This document shows positions 26,715 to 37,307 of a stretch of DNA of 64,000 nucleotides, piece by piece. Made by a program: the position numbers and the translations under genes. This stretch comes from CAVTWH01 sp963850915. GTDB taxonomy: Bacteria; Actinomycetota; Actinomycetes; Mycobacteriales; Micromonosporaceae. The notes under the pieces are model-generated. The model was given only the letters and a program-made list of their open reading frames with translations, was not told where the DNA came from and ran no database searches. Where the stretch lies: assembly GCA_963850915.1 (NCBI GenBank), contig CAWKND010000010.1, forward strand, positions 744,001-808,000, read 5' to 3'. Numbering within the stretch: position 1 is the first letter of the stretch; each line of letters begins with the position of its first letter.

Positions 26715-27677
26715 TTACGGGGCGGTGGCCCAGGCCTCGGCGACGAGTTCGGCGACCAGTGCCTCGGTGAGCAGCCGGACGCCATGGTCGTCGTCGTGCC
26801 GGTACCGCACGGAGTACTCCACCCCGGGCACGTCCGCCCCGACCGCCACCACCCGGGAACCGCGCTGCCGCAACCACTCCAGCGCCGGCGCGTCCCAGCG
26901 CGAGCCGGGCAGCAGCAGCGCCCGGTAGTCGCGCGTCTTGGTGAGGTAGACGTCCACGTGTGACCAGTCGCCGGTCTCGCAGCCGGTGGCCGGGCGCCGG
27001 GGCGACTCGCGGATCATCAGCGCCGACTGCTCGGCGCTGCTCAGCCGCTCGGCCGGGGCGAGGGCGTACACGCCGTCCGGACCGTCCAGTGTGGACAGTA
27101 CCGCCGGCAGCCACCGCGCCCGCCGGTCGAGCAGGTCGGCACTCGCCTCGGCGGCGCGTACGCAGCGACCGGGTACGTCCAGCGCGCGCCCGGTCAGTAC
27201 CTCCTCCAGGCGCAGCAGCAGCGCGAGCGTGTGCTGGAAGGTACGGCACGCCACGCCCGAGCGCTCCGCCCCGGCGAACAGCGGTACCACCAGCCCGGCC
27301 CGGCCGGCGAGCGGCGAGTCCTCCACGTTGGTCAGCGCCACGATGTCGTCGTAGGGCTCGACGGCGGCGAGCGTCTCGGCGCTCCCACCGGTCGCCGAGA
27401 CCGCGACGACCAGCGTGTGCGGGCCGGGCGGGTACGAGCCGGCGGCGGAGGCGTACTCGGCGACCGCGTCCACGCCGGCCGCCCGCAGCCGGCGCGCGGC
27501 CACCCCGGCGGCGTAGCGCGAGCTGCCCATGCCGAGGAAGAGCACCCGGCGGATCTTGCCGCCTGCGACCCGGTCGGCGAGGCCGGCGAACGGGTCGCTG
27601 TGCCGCAGCTCCCCGGCGAGGCCGGTCAGCGCGGCCGGCTTGGCCTCCAGGTCCGCGCGGAGCAGGGTCACATCCAT
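26715..27677 (-). CDS. SIS-domain sugar isomerase/aminotransferase-like protein
   Basis: 320 residues with two SIS (sugar isomerase) domains. The first has the phosphosugar-binding loop FLGMGSSRYAA and SATGGSAETLAA; the second spans about residues 190-320. This is the layout of the isomerase half of glucosamine-6-phosphate synthase (GlmS) and of AgaS, without the glutaminase domain, so it probably isomerises or deaminates an amino-sugar phosphate. ATG 27677 overlaps the stop of the kinase gene by one base (TGATG). Its partner kinase would supply the phosphorylated sugar. Confidence 0.85.
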   Translation of the reverse strand: MDVTLLRADLEAKPAALTGLAGELRHSDPFAGLADRVAGGKIRRVLFLGMGSSRYAAGVAARRLRAAGVDAVAEYASAAGSYPPGPHTLVVAVSATGGSAETLAAVEPYDDIVALTNVEDSPLAGRAGLVVPLFAGAERSGVACRTFQHTLALLLRLEEVLTGRALDVPGRCVRAAEASADLLDRRARWLPAVLSTLDGPDGVYALAPAERLSSAEQSALMIRESPRRPATGCETGDWSHVDVYLTKTRDYRALLLPGSRWDAPALEWLRQRGSRVVAVGADVPGVEYSVRYRHDDDHGVRLLTEALVAELVAEAWATAP

Positions 27678-28765
27678 CAGGGGTACCTGCTGCGCAGCGC
27701 ACCGATGCCCGAGTACCGCCAGGTCGGCGAGAAGCGCGCGGCGTACAGCAGCTCGCGGCACTCCTGCTCCACCTCGAAGGCGCGTACCAGCCGGCGATCC
27801 AGCAGCTCACTCCTGCCCGCCTCGGCCAGCCGGCCGGTGTACGCCTGGAACAGTTGGCCGCGCAGTACTCCGGCCCGGGCCAGCGCCGGTGCGATCGTCG
27901 GCCAGTCGCCGGTCGGGCGGCTCGGATCGCCGTCCAGTGGCGCGCCGGCCGCCTGCCTGGCCACCATCATCGCCACGTGGTCGAGGCTGGTCAGCAGCTG
28001 GGCGAGGTCGCGGGCGGCCGGCTGGAGCGGGCCGCGCTCGGTGGCCGTCGGGTTGCCGTCGAAGTCGGTGACCGCGTACGCCACCGCACCCCCGTCCGGC
28101 CGCCACTTCAGTACCTGCCCGACGTGCAGGTCACCGTGCACGGCAAGCACGGGGGTACCAACGGCGGAAGGCAGCGCCAAGTCGGCCCGCATCCGGTCGG
28201 CCACACTCGCCAACCACTCCCCGTCGGGTCCGGTGATCTCGGCCAGTACCGCGCTCAGCGCCGCTTCGGACTGCCGCTGCCACAGCTCCCGCATCGCGGC
28301 GGTCGCGGGGGCCGGAGCGACGGCGAGCGCCAGGTGCAGGTCGGCGGCGAGCAGCCCCAGATGGGTACCGAAGTCGGTGTCGAAGTCGGCGAGGCACCAG
28401 TCCCAGCCGTCCACCGCGCCCGGCAGGTACCCGCTGACCAGTGCCGTTGTCGCGCCCGCTGTGCTGACGACGGCGTAGGTCGGTGGGCAGCCGGGGAAAC
28501 CGACGCTGGTCAGCCGGGCCAGTTGGGCCACGGCGTGCGGGGCGGGTGGGTGCCGGTACCACTTGACCACGAACCGCTCGCCGACGATCACCGACTCGTG
28601 CGTCTGGTCGGCGGTGACCGGCCGCTCGGTCATCTCGCCGACCACCGCGTCCACTGTGGACGGTGGCGGGCAGAGCACCTCGATCTCCCCGTCGCCGAAG
28701 CGGGACGCGCCCGCGTACACCGCCTCGACCAGCTGCGCCGACCGGCTCACTGCCGGCCTGGTCAC
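27677..28765 (-). CDS. Glucosamine-kinase-like sugar kinase (aminoglycoside phosphotransferase fold)
   Basis: 362 residues. The C-terminal lobe has the catalytic loop VHGDLHVGQVL and the metal-binding DFDGNP of the maltokinase/aminoglycoside-phosphotransferase fold. DFDGNP together with QVL, rather than the maltokinase DFEGEP, matches the actinobacterial glucosamine-kinase group, which phosphorylates glucosamine at O6 and often lies beside a SIS gene in secondary-metabolite regions. The N-terminal cap (residues about 25-110) includes the ATP-binding Lys in FVVKWYRHP. GTG 28765 overlaps the TetR stop (GTGA). The substrate assignment is by motif and neighbour only. Confidence 0.75.
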   Translation of the reverse strand: MTRPAVSRSAQLVEAVYAGASRFGDGEIEVLCPPPSTVDAVVGEMTERPVTADQTHESVIVGERFVVKWYRHPPAPHAVAQLARLTSVGFPGCPPTYAVVSTAGATTALVSGYLPGAVDGWDWCLADFDTDFGTHLGLLAADLHLALAVAPAPATAAMRELWQRQSEAALSAVLAEITGPDGEWLASVADRMRADLALPSAVGTPVLAVHGDLHVGQVLKWRPDGGAVAYAVTDFDGNPTATERGPLQPAARDLAQLLTSLDHVAMMVARQAAGAPLDGDPSRPTGDWPTIAPALARAGVLRGQLFQAYTGRLAEAGRSELLDRRLVRAFEVEQECRELLYAARFSPTWRYSGIGALRSRYP

Positions 28766-29358
28766 AGCGGGTGTCCGGTCATCGCGCGAGCGTACCCGAG
28801 CACCAGCTCAACGGCTTGCTGCGGACCGATCTGCGGGTGCCCGGCCACGATCCGGTACCCGTAGGCATCCTCGAGCGCCACCAGGTTGCGGGCGATCGTG
28901 GTCGGGTCGGCGGCGAGCGTGAACCGGCCGGTCGCCCGCCCCGCCTCGAGGATCTGCTCGTAGAGGGCGACCTGGCGGTCGTACAGCGTGGTCAAAAGGT
29001 TGGCGTAGAGCCGGTTGCGGCCGGCGGCGCCGCCGAGTTCGCAGAGCAGCCGGACATCCGCGTCGTCGGTACCGGTGGGCAGCCCGGAGCGGATCGTGGT
29101 GGCCAGCTGCTCGGCCGGGTCGGCGAGGTCAGCGATCCGGGCGGCCCGCTCGGCGTAGAAGCGCTCTGTCCCGGCCCGGTGCGCCTCGGCCAGCAGTTCG
29201 CGCAGGTCGCCGTAGTGGTACAGGACGGCACCTGAAGTGAGCCCGGCCTCGCTGGCGACCTGCTTGAGGTGTACCTCGGCGCCGTGCCGCAGCATCGCCC
29301 GCTGAGCCGCGGCGATCAGGTCGGCCCGCCGCTGCGGCCGCCGCTTGTGCTCGACCAT
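28762..29358 (-). CDS. TetR-family regulator of the amino-sugar locus
   Basis: 198 residues. The helix-turn-helix is LIAAAQRAMLRHGAEVHLKQ then LTSGAVLYHYGDLRELL. The C-terminal domain contains LLCELGGAAGRNRLYANLLTTLYDRQVALYEQIL, like BetI-type regulators. ATG 29358 has the ribosome binding site GGAGGGG. It is first in the operon TetR-kinase-SIS and divergent from the glycosyltransferase-aldehyde dehydrogenase pair; the palindrome at 29452-29471 between them is the probable operator for both. Confidence 0.88.
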   Translation of the reverse strand: MVEHKRRPQRRADLIAAAQRAMLRHGAEVHLKQVASEAGLTSGAVLYHYGDLRELLAEAHRAGTERFYAERAARIADLADPAEQLATTIRSGLPTGTDDADVRLLCELGGAAGRNRLYANLLTTLYDRQVALYEQILEAGRATGRFTLAADPTTIARNLVALEDAYGYRIVAGHPQIGPQQAVELVLGYARAMTGHPL

Positions 29359-29448
29359 CCCGCCCCTCCTCGCCGCCACCCGCCTTCCGGGCCCGGGCCG
29401 CACCAGAGACTGAGCCAAGATCGGGACCCTTGACGCGCGGCTTCAGTG

Positions 29449-29477
29449 AGTATTTGAATGACGGTTCAAATCGTCAA
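29449..29477 (-). promoter_or_regulatory. Promoter of the TetR-kinase-SIS operon
   Basis: On the minus strand TTGACG (29477-29472) and AATACT (29454-29449) are 17 nt apart, directly enclosing the palindromic operator at 29452-29471. Confidence 0.7.
29452..29471. promoter_or_regulatory. TetR operator between divergent operons
   Basis: Perfect 7-bp arms ATTTGAA (29452-29458) and TTCAAAT (29465-29471) around six bases. It fills the spacer of the leftward promoter and lies 20 nt before the ATG of the rightward operon, for which TTGACG at 29430-29435 may be the -35 box. One regulator could thus silence both directions. Confidence 0.75.
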
Positions 29478-29491
29478 GCCCCGGAGCTGAC

Positions 29492-30773
29492 ATGGCCACC
29501 GTGCTCTTCGTACCGGAAAGCGCCTACGGACCCACGAACAACTGTGTCGGCATCGCGGACATCCTGCGCCGCCGCGGGCACCGGGTGGTCTTCGCCGCCG
29601 AGGCGTCCTGGCAGGGCAAGCTCACCCCGCTCGGGCTGGAGGAGGACCTGGTCGACCTGGCGCCGCCACCGGCCGACGGCGCCGAGCAGGATGCCGGGCA
29701 GTTCTGGAAGGACTTCATCCGGGACACCGCACCGGAGTTCCGCAAGCCGACCATCGAGCAGCTGGAGACCTGGATCAAGCCGGTCTGGGTGGAGCTGATC
29801 AACGGCGTGCGCTACTGCGCAGCCACAGCTCATCGAGATCATCGAGCGGGTACGCCCGGACGTGATCGTCGAGGACAACGTGGTCGGCTTCCCCGCACTG
29901 CACGCGGCCGGCGTGCCGTTCGTGCGGATCGTGTCGTGCAATCCGTTGGAGGTGAAGGGCTCCGCGATCGCCCCGCCCTTCTCCGGGTACCCGGCCGCCG
30001 ACAGCTCCGGCTGGCCGGCGTTCCGCGCGGAGTACGACGCGACGCACCGTCCACTGTGGACGGAGTTCCACGAGTGGTTCGTCGCCCAGGGCGGGCCGGC
30101 CCTGCCGGAGCTGGAGTTCATCGGTGAAGGCGACCTCAACCTGTACGTCTACCCCGAACTCGCCGACTACACCGACGCCCGGCCACTCGGCCCCACCTGG
30201 CACCGCCTCGACTCCTCGGTACGCGAGACCGAGGCCGACTTCGCGCTGCCGCCAGAGTTGGCTCCCGCCAACGCCGGGGACAGCGCGCTCATCTACTTCT
30301 CGCTCGGCTCGCTGGGCTCCGCCGATGTCGAGCTGATGCGCCGGATCGTCGCCGCGCTGGCGGACACGCCGTACCGGTACATCGTGTCGAAGGGGCCGCT
30401 GCACAACGAGATCGAGCTGGCGCCGAACATGTGGGGCGCCGAGTTCCTACCGCAGACGAAGATCCTTCCGTTGGTGGACCTGGTGATCACGCACGGCGGG
30501 AACAACACGACGACGGAGAGCCTGCACTTCGGCAAGCCGATGGTGCTGCTGCCGCTCTTCTGGGACCAGCACGACAACGCCCAGCGGATGGATGAGCTGG
30601 GCTACGGGATACGCCTGGACCCGTACCGGTTCACCCCGGCACAGCTGCACGGCGCGCTGGAGAAGTTGTTGGGAGACAACGAGTTGCGGGACAGACTCGC
30701 CAAGGAGGGCGCGGAGATCCGGCGCCGGGACGGGCTGCGTACCGCCGCCGACCTGATCGAGGGGCTGCTGTGA
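29492..30773 (+). CDS. UDP-glycosyltransferase of the macrolide-GT (GT1) type, frameshifted
   Basis: The protein continues across a frame change between 29812 and 29824. Residues 1-110 (MATVLFVPESAYGPTNN onwards) form the N-terminal acceptor domain; after one surplus base the frame resumes at PQLIEIIERVRPDVIVEDNVVGFPA and runs to TGA 30773. The C-terminal domain carries the GT1 donor-binding motif LPQTKILPLVDLVITHGGNNTTTESLHFGKPMVLLP. Without the shift the protein would be about 426 residues, normal for MGT/OleD-like enzymes that transfer sugar from UDP- or TDP-sugar to small molecules. Either a recent inactivation or a sequencing error. Its end overlaps the aldehyde dehydrogenase start. Confidence 0.8.
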
Positions 30774-32170
30774 CGCAGCTTGTCGATCCAGCCACCGGCG
30801 CCTTCCTCGAAGACGTGCCGGATACGGCGGTCGCCGACATCCCCAAGCTGGTGGCGACGGCCCGGGAGGCGTACGAGCATTGGCGCACAACGGTTCCGGC
30901 CGAACGGGCGCGGGTACTGCTGCGCGTCGCCGACCTGGTCGAGCAGCACGCCGGCGAGCTGACCGAGCTGGAAGTGGCGCAGACCGGCAAGCCTGTCCCG
31001 GTGATGCGCGACGGGGAGCTGCCGTTCGCGGTGGACAACCTGCGCTTCTTCGCGGGCGCCGCGCGTTCGCTCGCGGGGACGGGCGCCGGGACGTTCTCGG
31101 CCGGGTACACCTCGATCCTCACCCGCCGCCCGGTCGGCGTGGTCGGCGCCATCGCGCCGTGGAACTTCCCGCTCGTGATGGCGGTCTGGAAGCTCGGCCC
31201 GGCGATCGCGGCCGGCAACGCCGCGATCATCAAGCCGGCGCCCGCGACACCCGGTACGACGCTGCTGCTGGCGTCGCTCTTCGCCGCGGCCGGCGCGCCC
31301 GACGGGCTGGTGCAGGTGGTGACCGGCGGCGCCGAGGTCGGCGCGGCGCTGGTCGCCGACCCGGGCGTGGACATGGTCAGCCTCACCGGCTCCACCGGGA
31401 CCGGCCGCGCCGTCCTCGCCGGCGCCGGGCTCAAGCGGCTGCACCTGGAGCTCGGCGGGAAGGCGCCGGCGCTGGTCTTCCACGACGCCGACATCCCGGC
31501 GATGGCGGCCGCGCTGGCGCTCGGCGCCACCTACAACACCGGCCAGGACTGCACCGCGGCCACCAGGGTCTACCTGGAGAAGAGCCGCTATGCCGAGGGG
31601 GTGGCCGCGCTGCGGGACGCGCTGGCCGGCATCCGGGTGGGCGATCCACGAGACGGGGGTACCGACATCGGCCCACTCATCTCGTCGGCGCACCGCGACC
31701 GGGTACACGGCTTCGTGTCCCGTGCTGTCGCGGACGGCGCGCGCCTGGTGACCGGCGGCGTGGTACCCGACGGCCCCGGCTTCTACTACCCGCCGACCCT
31801 GCTGGTGGACGCGGTACAGGGCAGCGAAGTGGTGCAGGGCGAGCTGTTCGGGCCGGTACTCGTGGTGCTCCCGTTCGACGGCGAGGACGAGGCGGTACGC
31901 CTGGCCAACGACGTGCGGTACGGCCTGGCCTCCAGCATCTGGACCACCGACGTGGCCCGGGCACTGCGCGTGGCACAGCGCCTGGACTTCGGCGTCACCT
32001 GGATCAACGACCACCTGCCGATAGCCAGCGAGATGCCGCACGGTGGCGTGAAGTCCTCCGGCTTCGGCTCCGACATGAGCCAGCTGGCCGTCCAGGAGTA
32101 CTCGGTGGCCCGGCACCTCATGATCAAGCACGCCGCGCCGGCACCCCGGGAGGGCTTCCGCCCGGCCTGA
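30770..32170 (+). CDS. Aldehyde dehydrogenase (NAD(P)-dependent)
   Basis: 466 residues, all ALDH superfamily landmarks intact: APWNFPLVM and GNAAIIKPAP (cofactor binding), TGSTGTG, the catalytic Glu in LELGGKAP and the catalytic Cys in NTGQDCTAATR, and the C-terminal GVTWINDHLPIASEMPHGGVKSSGFGSD. The CTA context and the end motif resemble gamma-aminobutyraldehyde and betaine-aldehyde dehydrogenases. GTG 30770 overlaps the glycosyltransferase stop. It would oxidise an aldehyde made by, or feeding, the locus; the true substrate is unknown. Only 5 bp separate it from the convergent peptide-transporter operon. Confidence 0.92.
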   Translation: MTQLVDPATGAFLEDVPDTAVADIPKLVATAREAYEHWRTTVPAERARVLLRVADLVEQHAGELTELEVAQTGKPVPVMRDGELPFAVDNLRFFAGAARSLAGTGAGTFSAGYTSILTRRPVGVVGAIAPWNFPLVMAVWKLGPAIAAGNAAIIKPAPATPGTTLLLASLFAAAGAPDGLVQVVTGGAEVGAALVADPGVDMVSLTGSTGTGRAVLAGAGLKRLHLELGGKAPALVFHDADIPAMAAALALGATYNTGQDCTAATRVYLEKSRYAEGVAALRDALAGIRVGDPRDGGTDIGPLISSAHRDRVHGFVSRAVADGARLVTGGVVPDGPGFYYPPTLLVDAVQGSEVVQGELFGPVLVVLPFDGEDEAVRLANDVRYGLASSIWTTDVARALRVAQRLDFGVTWINDHLPIASEMPHGGVKSSGFGSDMSQLAVQEYSVARHLMIKHAAPAPREGFRPA

Positions 32171-32175
32171 CCTTG

Positions 32176-33240
<1,065 letters not shown>

Positions 33241-33319
33241 GGGTGCTCCTTCGTGCGGCCCTCAGGGCCAGGGATCAGCTGGTGGCCACCAGGGCCACGG
33301 GTCGGAGTCTGTTGCGCGC

Positions 33320-34396
33320 TCACAGTGCCGGCGCCACTTCCTCGGCGAAGATCCGCTGGCGCTCGGGCGGCGGCAGGTGGCAGGCCACCCGGTGCGTCCC
33401 GCCCTCGAGCAGCAGCGCCGGATCCTCGGTGCGGCAAGGGATCCCGCCCCGCCCGGCGTACGGGCAGCGCGGGTGGAAGTGGCAGCCGGACGGCGGATTG
33501 ATCATGCTCGGCGGGCTGCCCTGGATCGGATGCAGCCGCTCCCGCACGTCCCGGTCCATGCGCAGCATCGAGCCGAGCAGGCCCCAGGCGTACGGGTGCT
33601 CCGGGCGGCTGAACACGTCCGCGGCGGCGCCGTACTCGACGCACTTGCCGGCGTACATGACCAGGATGTCGTCGGCCAACTCGGCGACCACGCCGAGGTC
33701 ATGGGTGATGATGATGACCGCAGACCCGAACTCGTCCTGCAGGTCGCGGATCAGATCGAGGATCTGCGCCTGTACGGTCACGTCCAGCGCCGTGGTCGGC
33801 TCGTCGGCGATCAGCAGCTCGGGGTTGTTGGCAAGTGCCATGGCGATCATCGCGCGCTGCCGCATGCCGCCGGAGAACTGGTGTGGGTAGTCGTCCACCC
33901 GCTTGGCCGCCTGCGGGATGCCGACCCGGTTGATCAGGTCGATCGCGTGCGCCCGGGCCGCCTTCTTGCTGACGTCGTTGTGCACCCGGTAGGCCTCGAC
34001 GATCTGGGCGCCGACGCTGTAGAACGGGTGCATCGAGGAGAGCGGGTCCTGGAAGATCATGGCCATCTTCCGGCCACGCAGCCCGCGTACCGTCGCCTTG
34101 CTGGCGCGTACCAGTTCCTGCCCGTCCAGCCAGATCTCGCCGGACATCCGCACGTAGCTGAACTGGTTCAGACCCATGATGGACAAGCTGGTCACGCTCT
34201 TGCCTGAGCCTGACTCGCCGACAATGCCGAGCGTCTTACCCCGGTCGAGCCCGAAGGACAGCCCGTCCACAGACTTCACGACACCGTCGTCGGTAGCGAA
34301 GTGCACCTTCAGATCGCGGACGTCGAGGAACCGGGTGGGAGCGGTCGGACCGTCCAGCAGGACGCCGCCGGCCGGGCCGGAAGGCAGGGTGCTCAT
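33320..34396 (-). CDS. Peptide ABC importer ATPase, DppD/OppD type
   Basis: 358 residues. Walker A GESGSGKSV, Q-loop MIFQDPLSSMHPF, signature FSGGMRQRAMIAMAL, Walker B LLIADEPTTALD, H-loop ITHDLGVVAE and the C-terminal INPPSGCHFHPRCPYAGRGGIPC extension place it in the D group. It forms a heterodimer with the F subunit. ATG 34396 overlaps the stop of the upstream permease gene by four bases. Confidence 0.93.
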   Translation of the reverse strand: MSTLPSGPAGGVLLDGPTAPTRFLDVRDLKVHFATDDGVVKSVDGLSFGLDRGKTLGIVGESGSGKSVTSLSIMGLNQFSYVRMSGEIWLDGQELVRASKATVRGLRGRKMAMIFQDPLSSMHPFYSVGAQIVEAYRVHNDVSKKAARAHAIDLINRVGIPQAAKRVDDYPHQFSGGMRQRAMIAMALANNPELLIADEPTTALDVTVQAQILDLIRDLQDEFGSAVIIITHDLGVVAELADDILVMYAGKCVEYGAAADVFSRPEHPYAWGLLGSMLRMDRDVRERLHPIQGSPPSMINPPSGCHFHPRCPYAGRGGIPCRTEDPALLLEGGTHRVACHLPPPERQRIFAEEVAPAL

Positions 34397-35436
34397 GAGA
34401 TCCTCACCCGGGGGTCGATGACGGCGTAGAGCAGGTCGACGACGAGGTTGGCCAGCACGATGAAGACGGCGCCGACGGTCACCACGCCCAGTACCTTCGG
34501 CAGGTCGTTGCTGTTGAGCGCGTCGATGGCGTACTTTCCGATGCCGTTGAGGGAGAACACGCTCTCGGTCAGCACGGCGCCGCCGAGCAGCAGGCCGACA
34601 TCGAGACCGAAGATGGTCACAATCGGGGTGAGCGCCGCCCGCAGCCCGTGCCGGAGGACCACTTTCCCCTCCGACAGACCCTTGGCCCGCGCGGTACGGA
34701 TGTAGTCCTCGTTCATGGTCTCCAGCATGCCCGCGCGGGTGAGCCGCGCGTACCCGGCCGCGTACAGGAAGGCCAGGGTGACCCACGGAAGGATCAGGTC
34801 GTACGCCCAGTCCAACGGGTTCTCGGTAAACGGGGTGAAGCTGCCACCGGGCGCTGTCCAGTGCAGCGTGTAGGAGAAGATCGACAGGGACAGCAGGCCG
34901 GTGAAGAAGATCGGCAGCGAGACCCCCGCCAGTGCGGTACCCATCGTCGCGCGGTCGAAGACGGTCCCCTTGCGCAGTGCGGAGAGCACGCCGGTACCGA
35001 CGCCGAACAGCAGCCAGACGAGCGCTGCGCCGACGGTCAGCGAGATGGTCACCGGCAGCCGCGTGGTGATCTCGGGCCACACCGGGTTCTGGGTCAGGAA
35101 CGAGTAGCCGAAGCACGGCGCCGGGCAGTGCTCAATGCTGGTACCCGTGTTGTAGTCGGCGCCGACGAAGATGGCCTTCACGAACCGGCCGTACTGCACG
35201 TACAGCGGGTCGGTGAAGCCCAGCTTGACGGCCATCTGGTGGATCTGCGCCTGGTCGGCGCTCTTGCCGACGTAGCGCGAGGCCAGGTCGTCGGTGGAGG
35301 CACCGGCCAGGCGCGGCAGGTAGAAGAAGATGGCGAAGACGACGGCGGTGATGATGAACAGCAGCAGCACTGCCGACAACAGCCGCCGGACGATGTATCT
35401 GAACAACCTGATCGGCCCGGCTGGCCGGCGGATCAC
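34393..35436 (-). CDS. Peptide ABC importer permease, DppB/OppB type
   Basis: 347 residues with six membrane segments. RYIVRRLLSAVLLLFIITAVVFAIFFYLPR is the classic N-terminal segment of B permeases; the EAA loop reads YIRTARAKGLSEGKVVLRHGLRAALTPIVT. A long external loop (about 40-130) contains a C-x3-C pair (HCPAPC) unusual for the family. GTG 35436 is the assigned start; the 69-nt gap to the binding-protein gene holds no hairpin of note. Confidence 0.92.
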   Translation of the reverse strand: MIRRPAGPIRLFRYIVRRLLSAVLLLFIITAVVFAIFFYLPRLAGASTDDLASRYVGKSADQAQIHQMAVKLGFTDPLYVQYGRFVKAIFVGADYNTGTSIEHCPAPCFGYSFLTQNPVWPEITTRLPVTISLTVGAALVWLLFGVGTGVLSALRKGTVFDRATMGTALAGVSLPIFFTGLLSLSIFSYTLHWTAPGGSFTPFTENPLDWAYDLILPWVTLAFLYAAGYARLTRAGMLETMNEDYIRTARAKGLSEGKVVLRHGLRAALTPIVTIFGLDVGLLLGGAVLTESVFSLNGIGKYAIDALNSNDLPKVLGVVTVGAVFIVLANLVVDLLYAVIDPRVRIS

Positions 35437-35505
35437 TCCGCCGGCCAGCCATCGCCTTCACCCGCTTCCGCTTCCTAGAAGGTTCCCGATGTCGGGGGTA
35501 CCCAC

Positions 35506-37263
35506 CTACTGCTTGACGCCGAGTTCCTCGTAGTCGTAGAAGCCGCCCAGGCCCTGGTTGATGCCCACGTTGGTCAGGTTCTGACCGCGGTAGAGCACCA
35601 CGCTCGCCCACACGCCCGGCAGGACGTACGCGTCGTCCATCACCTTGGTGTCCACCTGGCCCCAGATCGCGTTGCGGGCGTCGGCGTCGGTGGTGGTCAG
35701 CGCCTTGTCGATGAGCGCGTCCACGGCCGGGTCCTTGACACCGAGGTTGGTGTTGCCGGAGGCCCGGATCACCCGGCTGTCCACGATCTGCTGCAGGAAG
35801 CCGAAGCCGTCGGTCCAGTCCGCACCCCAGCCGTAGATGGCCATGCCGATGTTGTTGGCCTTGGCGTACTCCGGCTTGCCGGCGTACAGCTTGGTGTAGT
35901 CACCAGTCGGGAAGCCCTTCAGCTCCGTCTTGATGCCAACCTTGAGGAGCGACTGCTGCAGACCCTCGGCGACCGCCTTCTCCTTCGGCCGGTCCGACCG
36001 GTAGGAGATGTTGAACGAGAAGCCGTCCGGGTGACCACACGTCGCCAGTTCGGCCTTGGCCTTGTCGACATCGCCGTTGGGCTTGTCGTTGAAGCCGTAC
36101 GGGTCGGTCTTCGGCGCACCCGGGATCTGCGGCGGGAGCAGGGTGGTGGCGACCTTGCCGCCAGCGGAGCCGCCGTAGGCCTTCAGATAGCTCGCGTGGT
36201 CAGCGGCGTAGAGCACCGCCTTGCGGCAGTCGACGTTGTCCAGCGGGGCGACGTCCGAGTTGAGCACGGTGAACCACAGCCGCGCGATGTCGGCGGTGTC
36301 CGCGTTCTTCTTGTTGGTGTCGTTGGCCAGCAGGGTGGCCGCGGTGGCCGACTGCACGCCGGTACCGGCGACGTCAACGTCGATGGTGCCGTTTGCCAGC
36401 TGCTTGTCGATGTCCTCGGCGCTCATCTTCAGCTTGACCTCGACACGGTCCGGCAGCGCTGAGCGGTTCGGGTCGGTCGCCGGGTCCCAGTTCGGGTTGC
36501 GCTTCAACGAGAAGCTCTGGCCGGCCACGTTCGTGTCGAACATGTACGGGCCGGAGGAGACCACGTGCTCCTTGTACTTCGTGCCGGTGTCCTTGGCCCG
36601 GGGTACCGGGATGGTGGACGGCAGCATCGCGAAGTAGTCGAAGCTCGCGAACGATGTCTTCAGGTGGAAGATGATCGTCAGGTCGTCGGGCGTCTCGATC
36701 GCCTTCAGGCCCAGCTTGTTCGGGTCGGTGTCAGCCGCCACCGTGGTGTAGCCCTGCAGGTCGAGGAAGTCGTTGAAGTACGTCGGACCGTTCGGAAGCG
36801 TGTCCTTGTCGAGCGAGCGCTCCACGGCGTACTTGACGTCCTTCGAGGTGATCGGCGTGCCGTCCTCGAACTTCAGCCCCTTGCGCAGGGTGTAGGTCCA
36901 GGTCTTCGCGTCGTCACTGGGCTTGCCCAGGTCGGTGGCAAGGTCCGGGACCAGCTTGTTGGTATCCGGTCCGGCGCCCGACTTGAACATGACCAACGAC
37001 CGGCCGTAGTACCTGACGAAGTCCCAGGCGTATCCGTAATAGGTGTCACCTGGGTCGAGGGAGTCCCAGTCGTCGGAGAATCCGTACTTCAGCGTCCCAC
37101 CCTTCTTGGTGGAGGGGTCGAACACCTTGCCGACCGCCGCGTTGAACGACGGCGACGCGCTAGTCGTGTCCTTGGTGTTGTCGGTGGACTTACCGCACGC
37201 ACCGAGGAGCAGCGCCAGCGCTGTTCCCGCGGCAACCGCTATGGCAGCGGTTCTCCTTCTCAT
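35506..37263 (-). CDS. Peptide ABC importer substrate-binding lipoprotein (SBP_bac_5)
   Basis: 585 residues. The signal MRRRTAAIAVAAGTALALLLGAC ends in the lipobox LGAC (Cys23). The mature protein is a cluster C solute-binding protein with the SBP_bac_5 pattern: LVPDLATDLGKPSDDAKTWTYTLRKGLKFEDGTPITSKDVKYAVERSL and, later, AVAEGLQQSLLKVGIKTELKGF. It captures peptide-like solutes and delivers them to the permeases encoded on each side. It lies between the two permease genes, which is less usual than leading the operon. Confidence 0.93.
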   Translation of the reverse strand: MRRRTAAIAVAAGTALALLLGACGKSTDNTKDTTSASPSFNAAVGKVFDPSTKKGGTLKYGFSDDWDSLDPGDTYYGYAWDFVRYYGRSLVMFKSGAGPDTNKLVPDLATDLGKPSDDAKTWTYTLRKGLKFEDGTPITSKDVKYAVERSLDKDTLPNGPTYFNDFLDLQGYTTVAADTDPNKLGLKAIETPDDLTIIFHLKTSFASFDYFAMLPSTIPVPRAKDTGTKYKEHVVSSGPYMFDTNVAGQSFSLKRNPNWDPATDPNRSALPDRVEVKLKMSAEDIDKQLANGTIDVDVAGTGVQSATAATLLANDTNKKNADTADIARLWFTVLNSDVAPLDNVDCRKAVLYAADHASYLKAYGGSAGGKVATTLLPPQIPGAPKTDPYGFNDKPNGDVDKAKAELATCGHPDGFSFNISYRSDRPKEKAVAEGLQQSLLKVGIKTELKGFPTGDYTKLYAGKPEYAKANNIGMAIYGWGADWTDGFGFLQQIVDSRVIRASGNTNLGVKDPAVDALIDKALTTTDADARNAIWGQVDTKVMDDAYVLPGVWASVVLYRGQNLTNVGINQGLGGFYDYEELGVKQ

Positions 37264-37307
37264 CGAATTCCCTCTCGGTTGTGGGAGATCCCCCAGTGAC
37301 TAGATCG

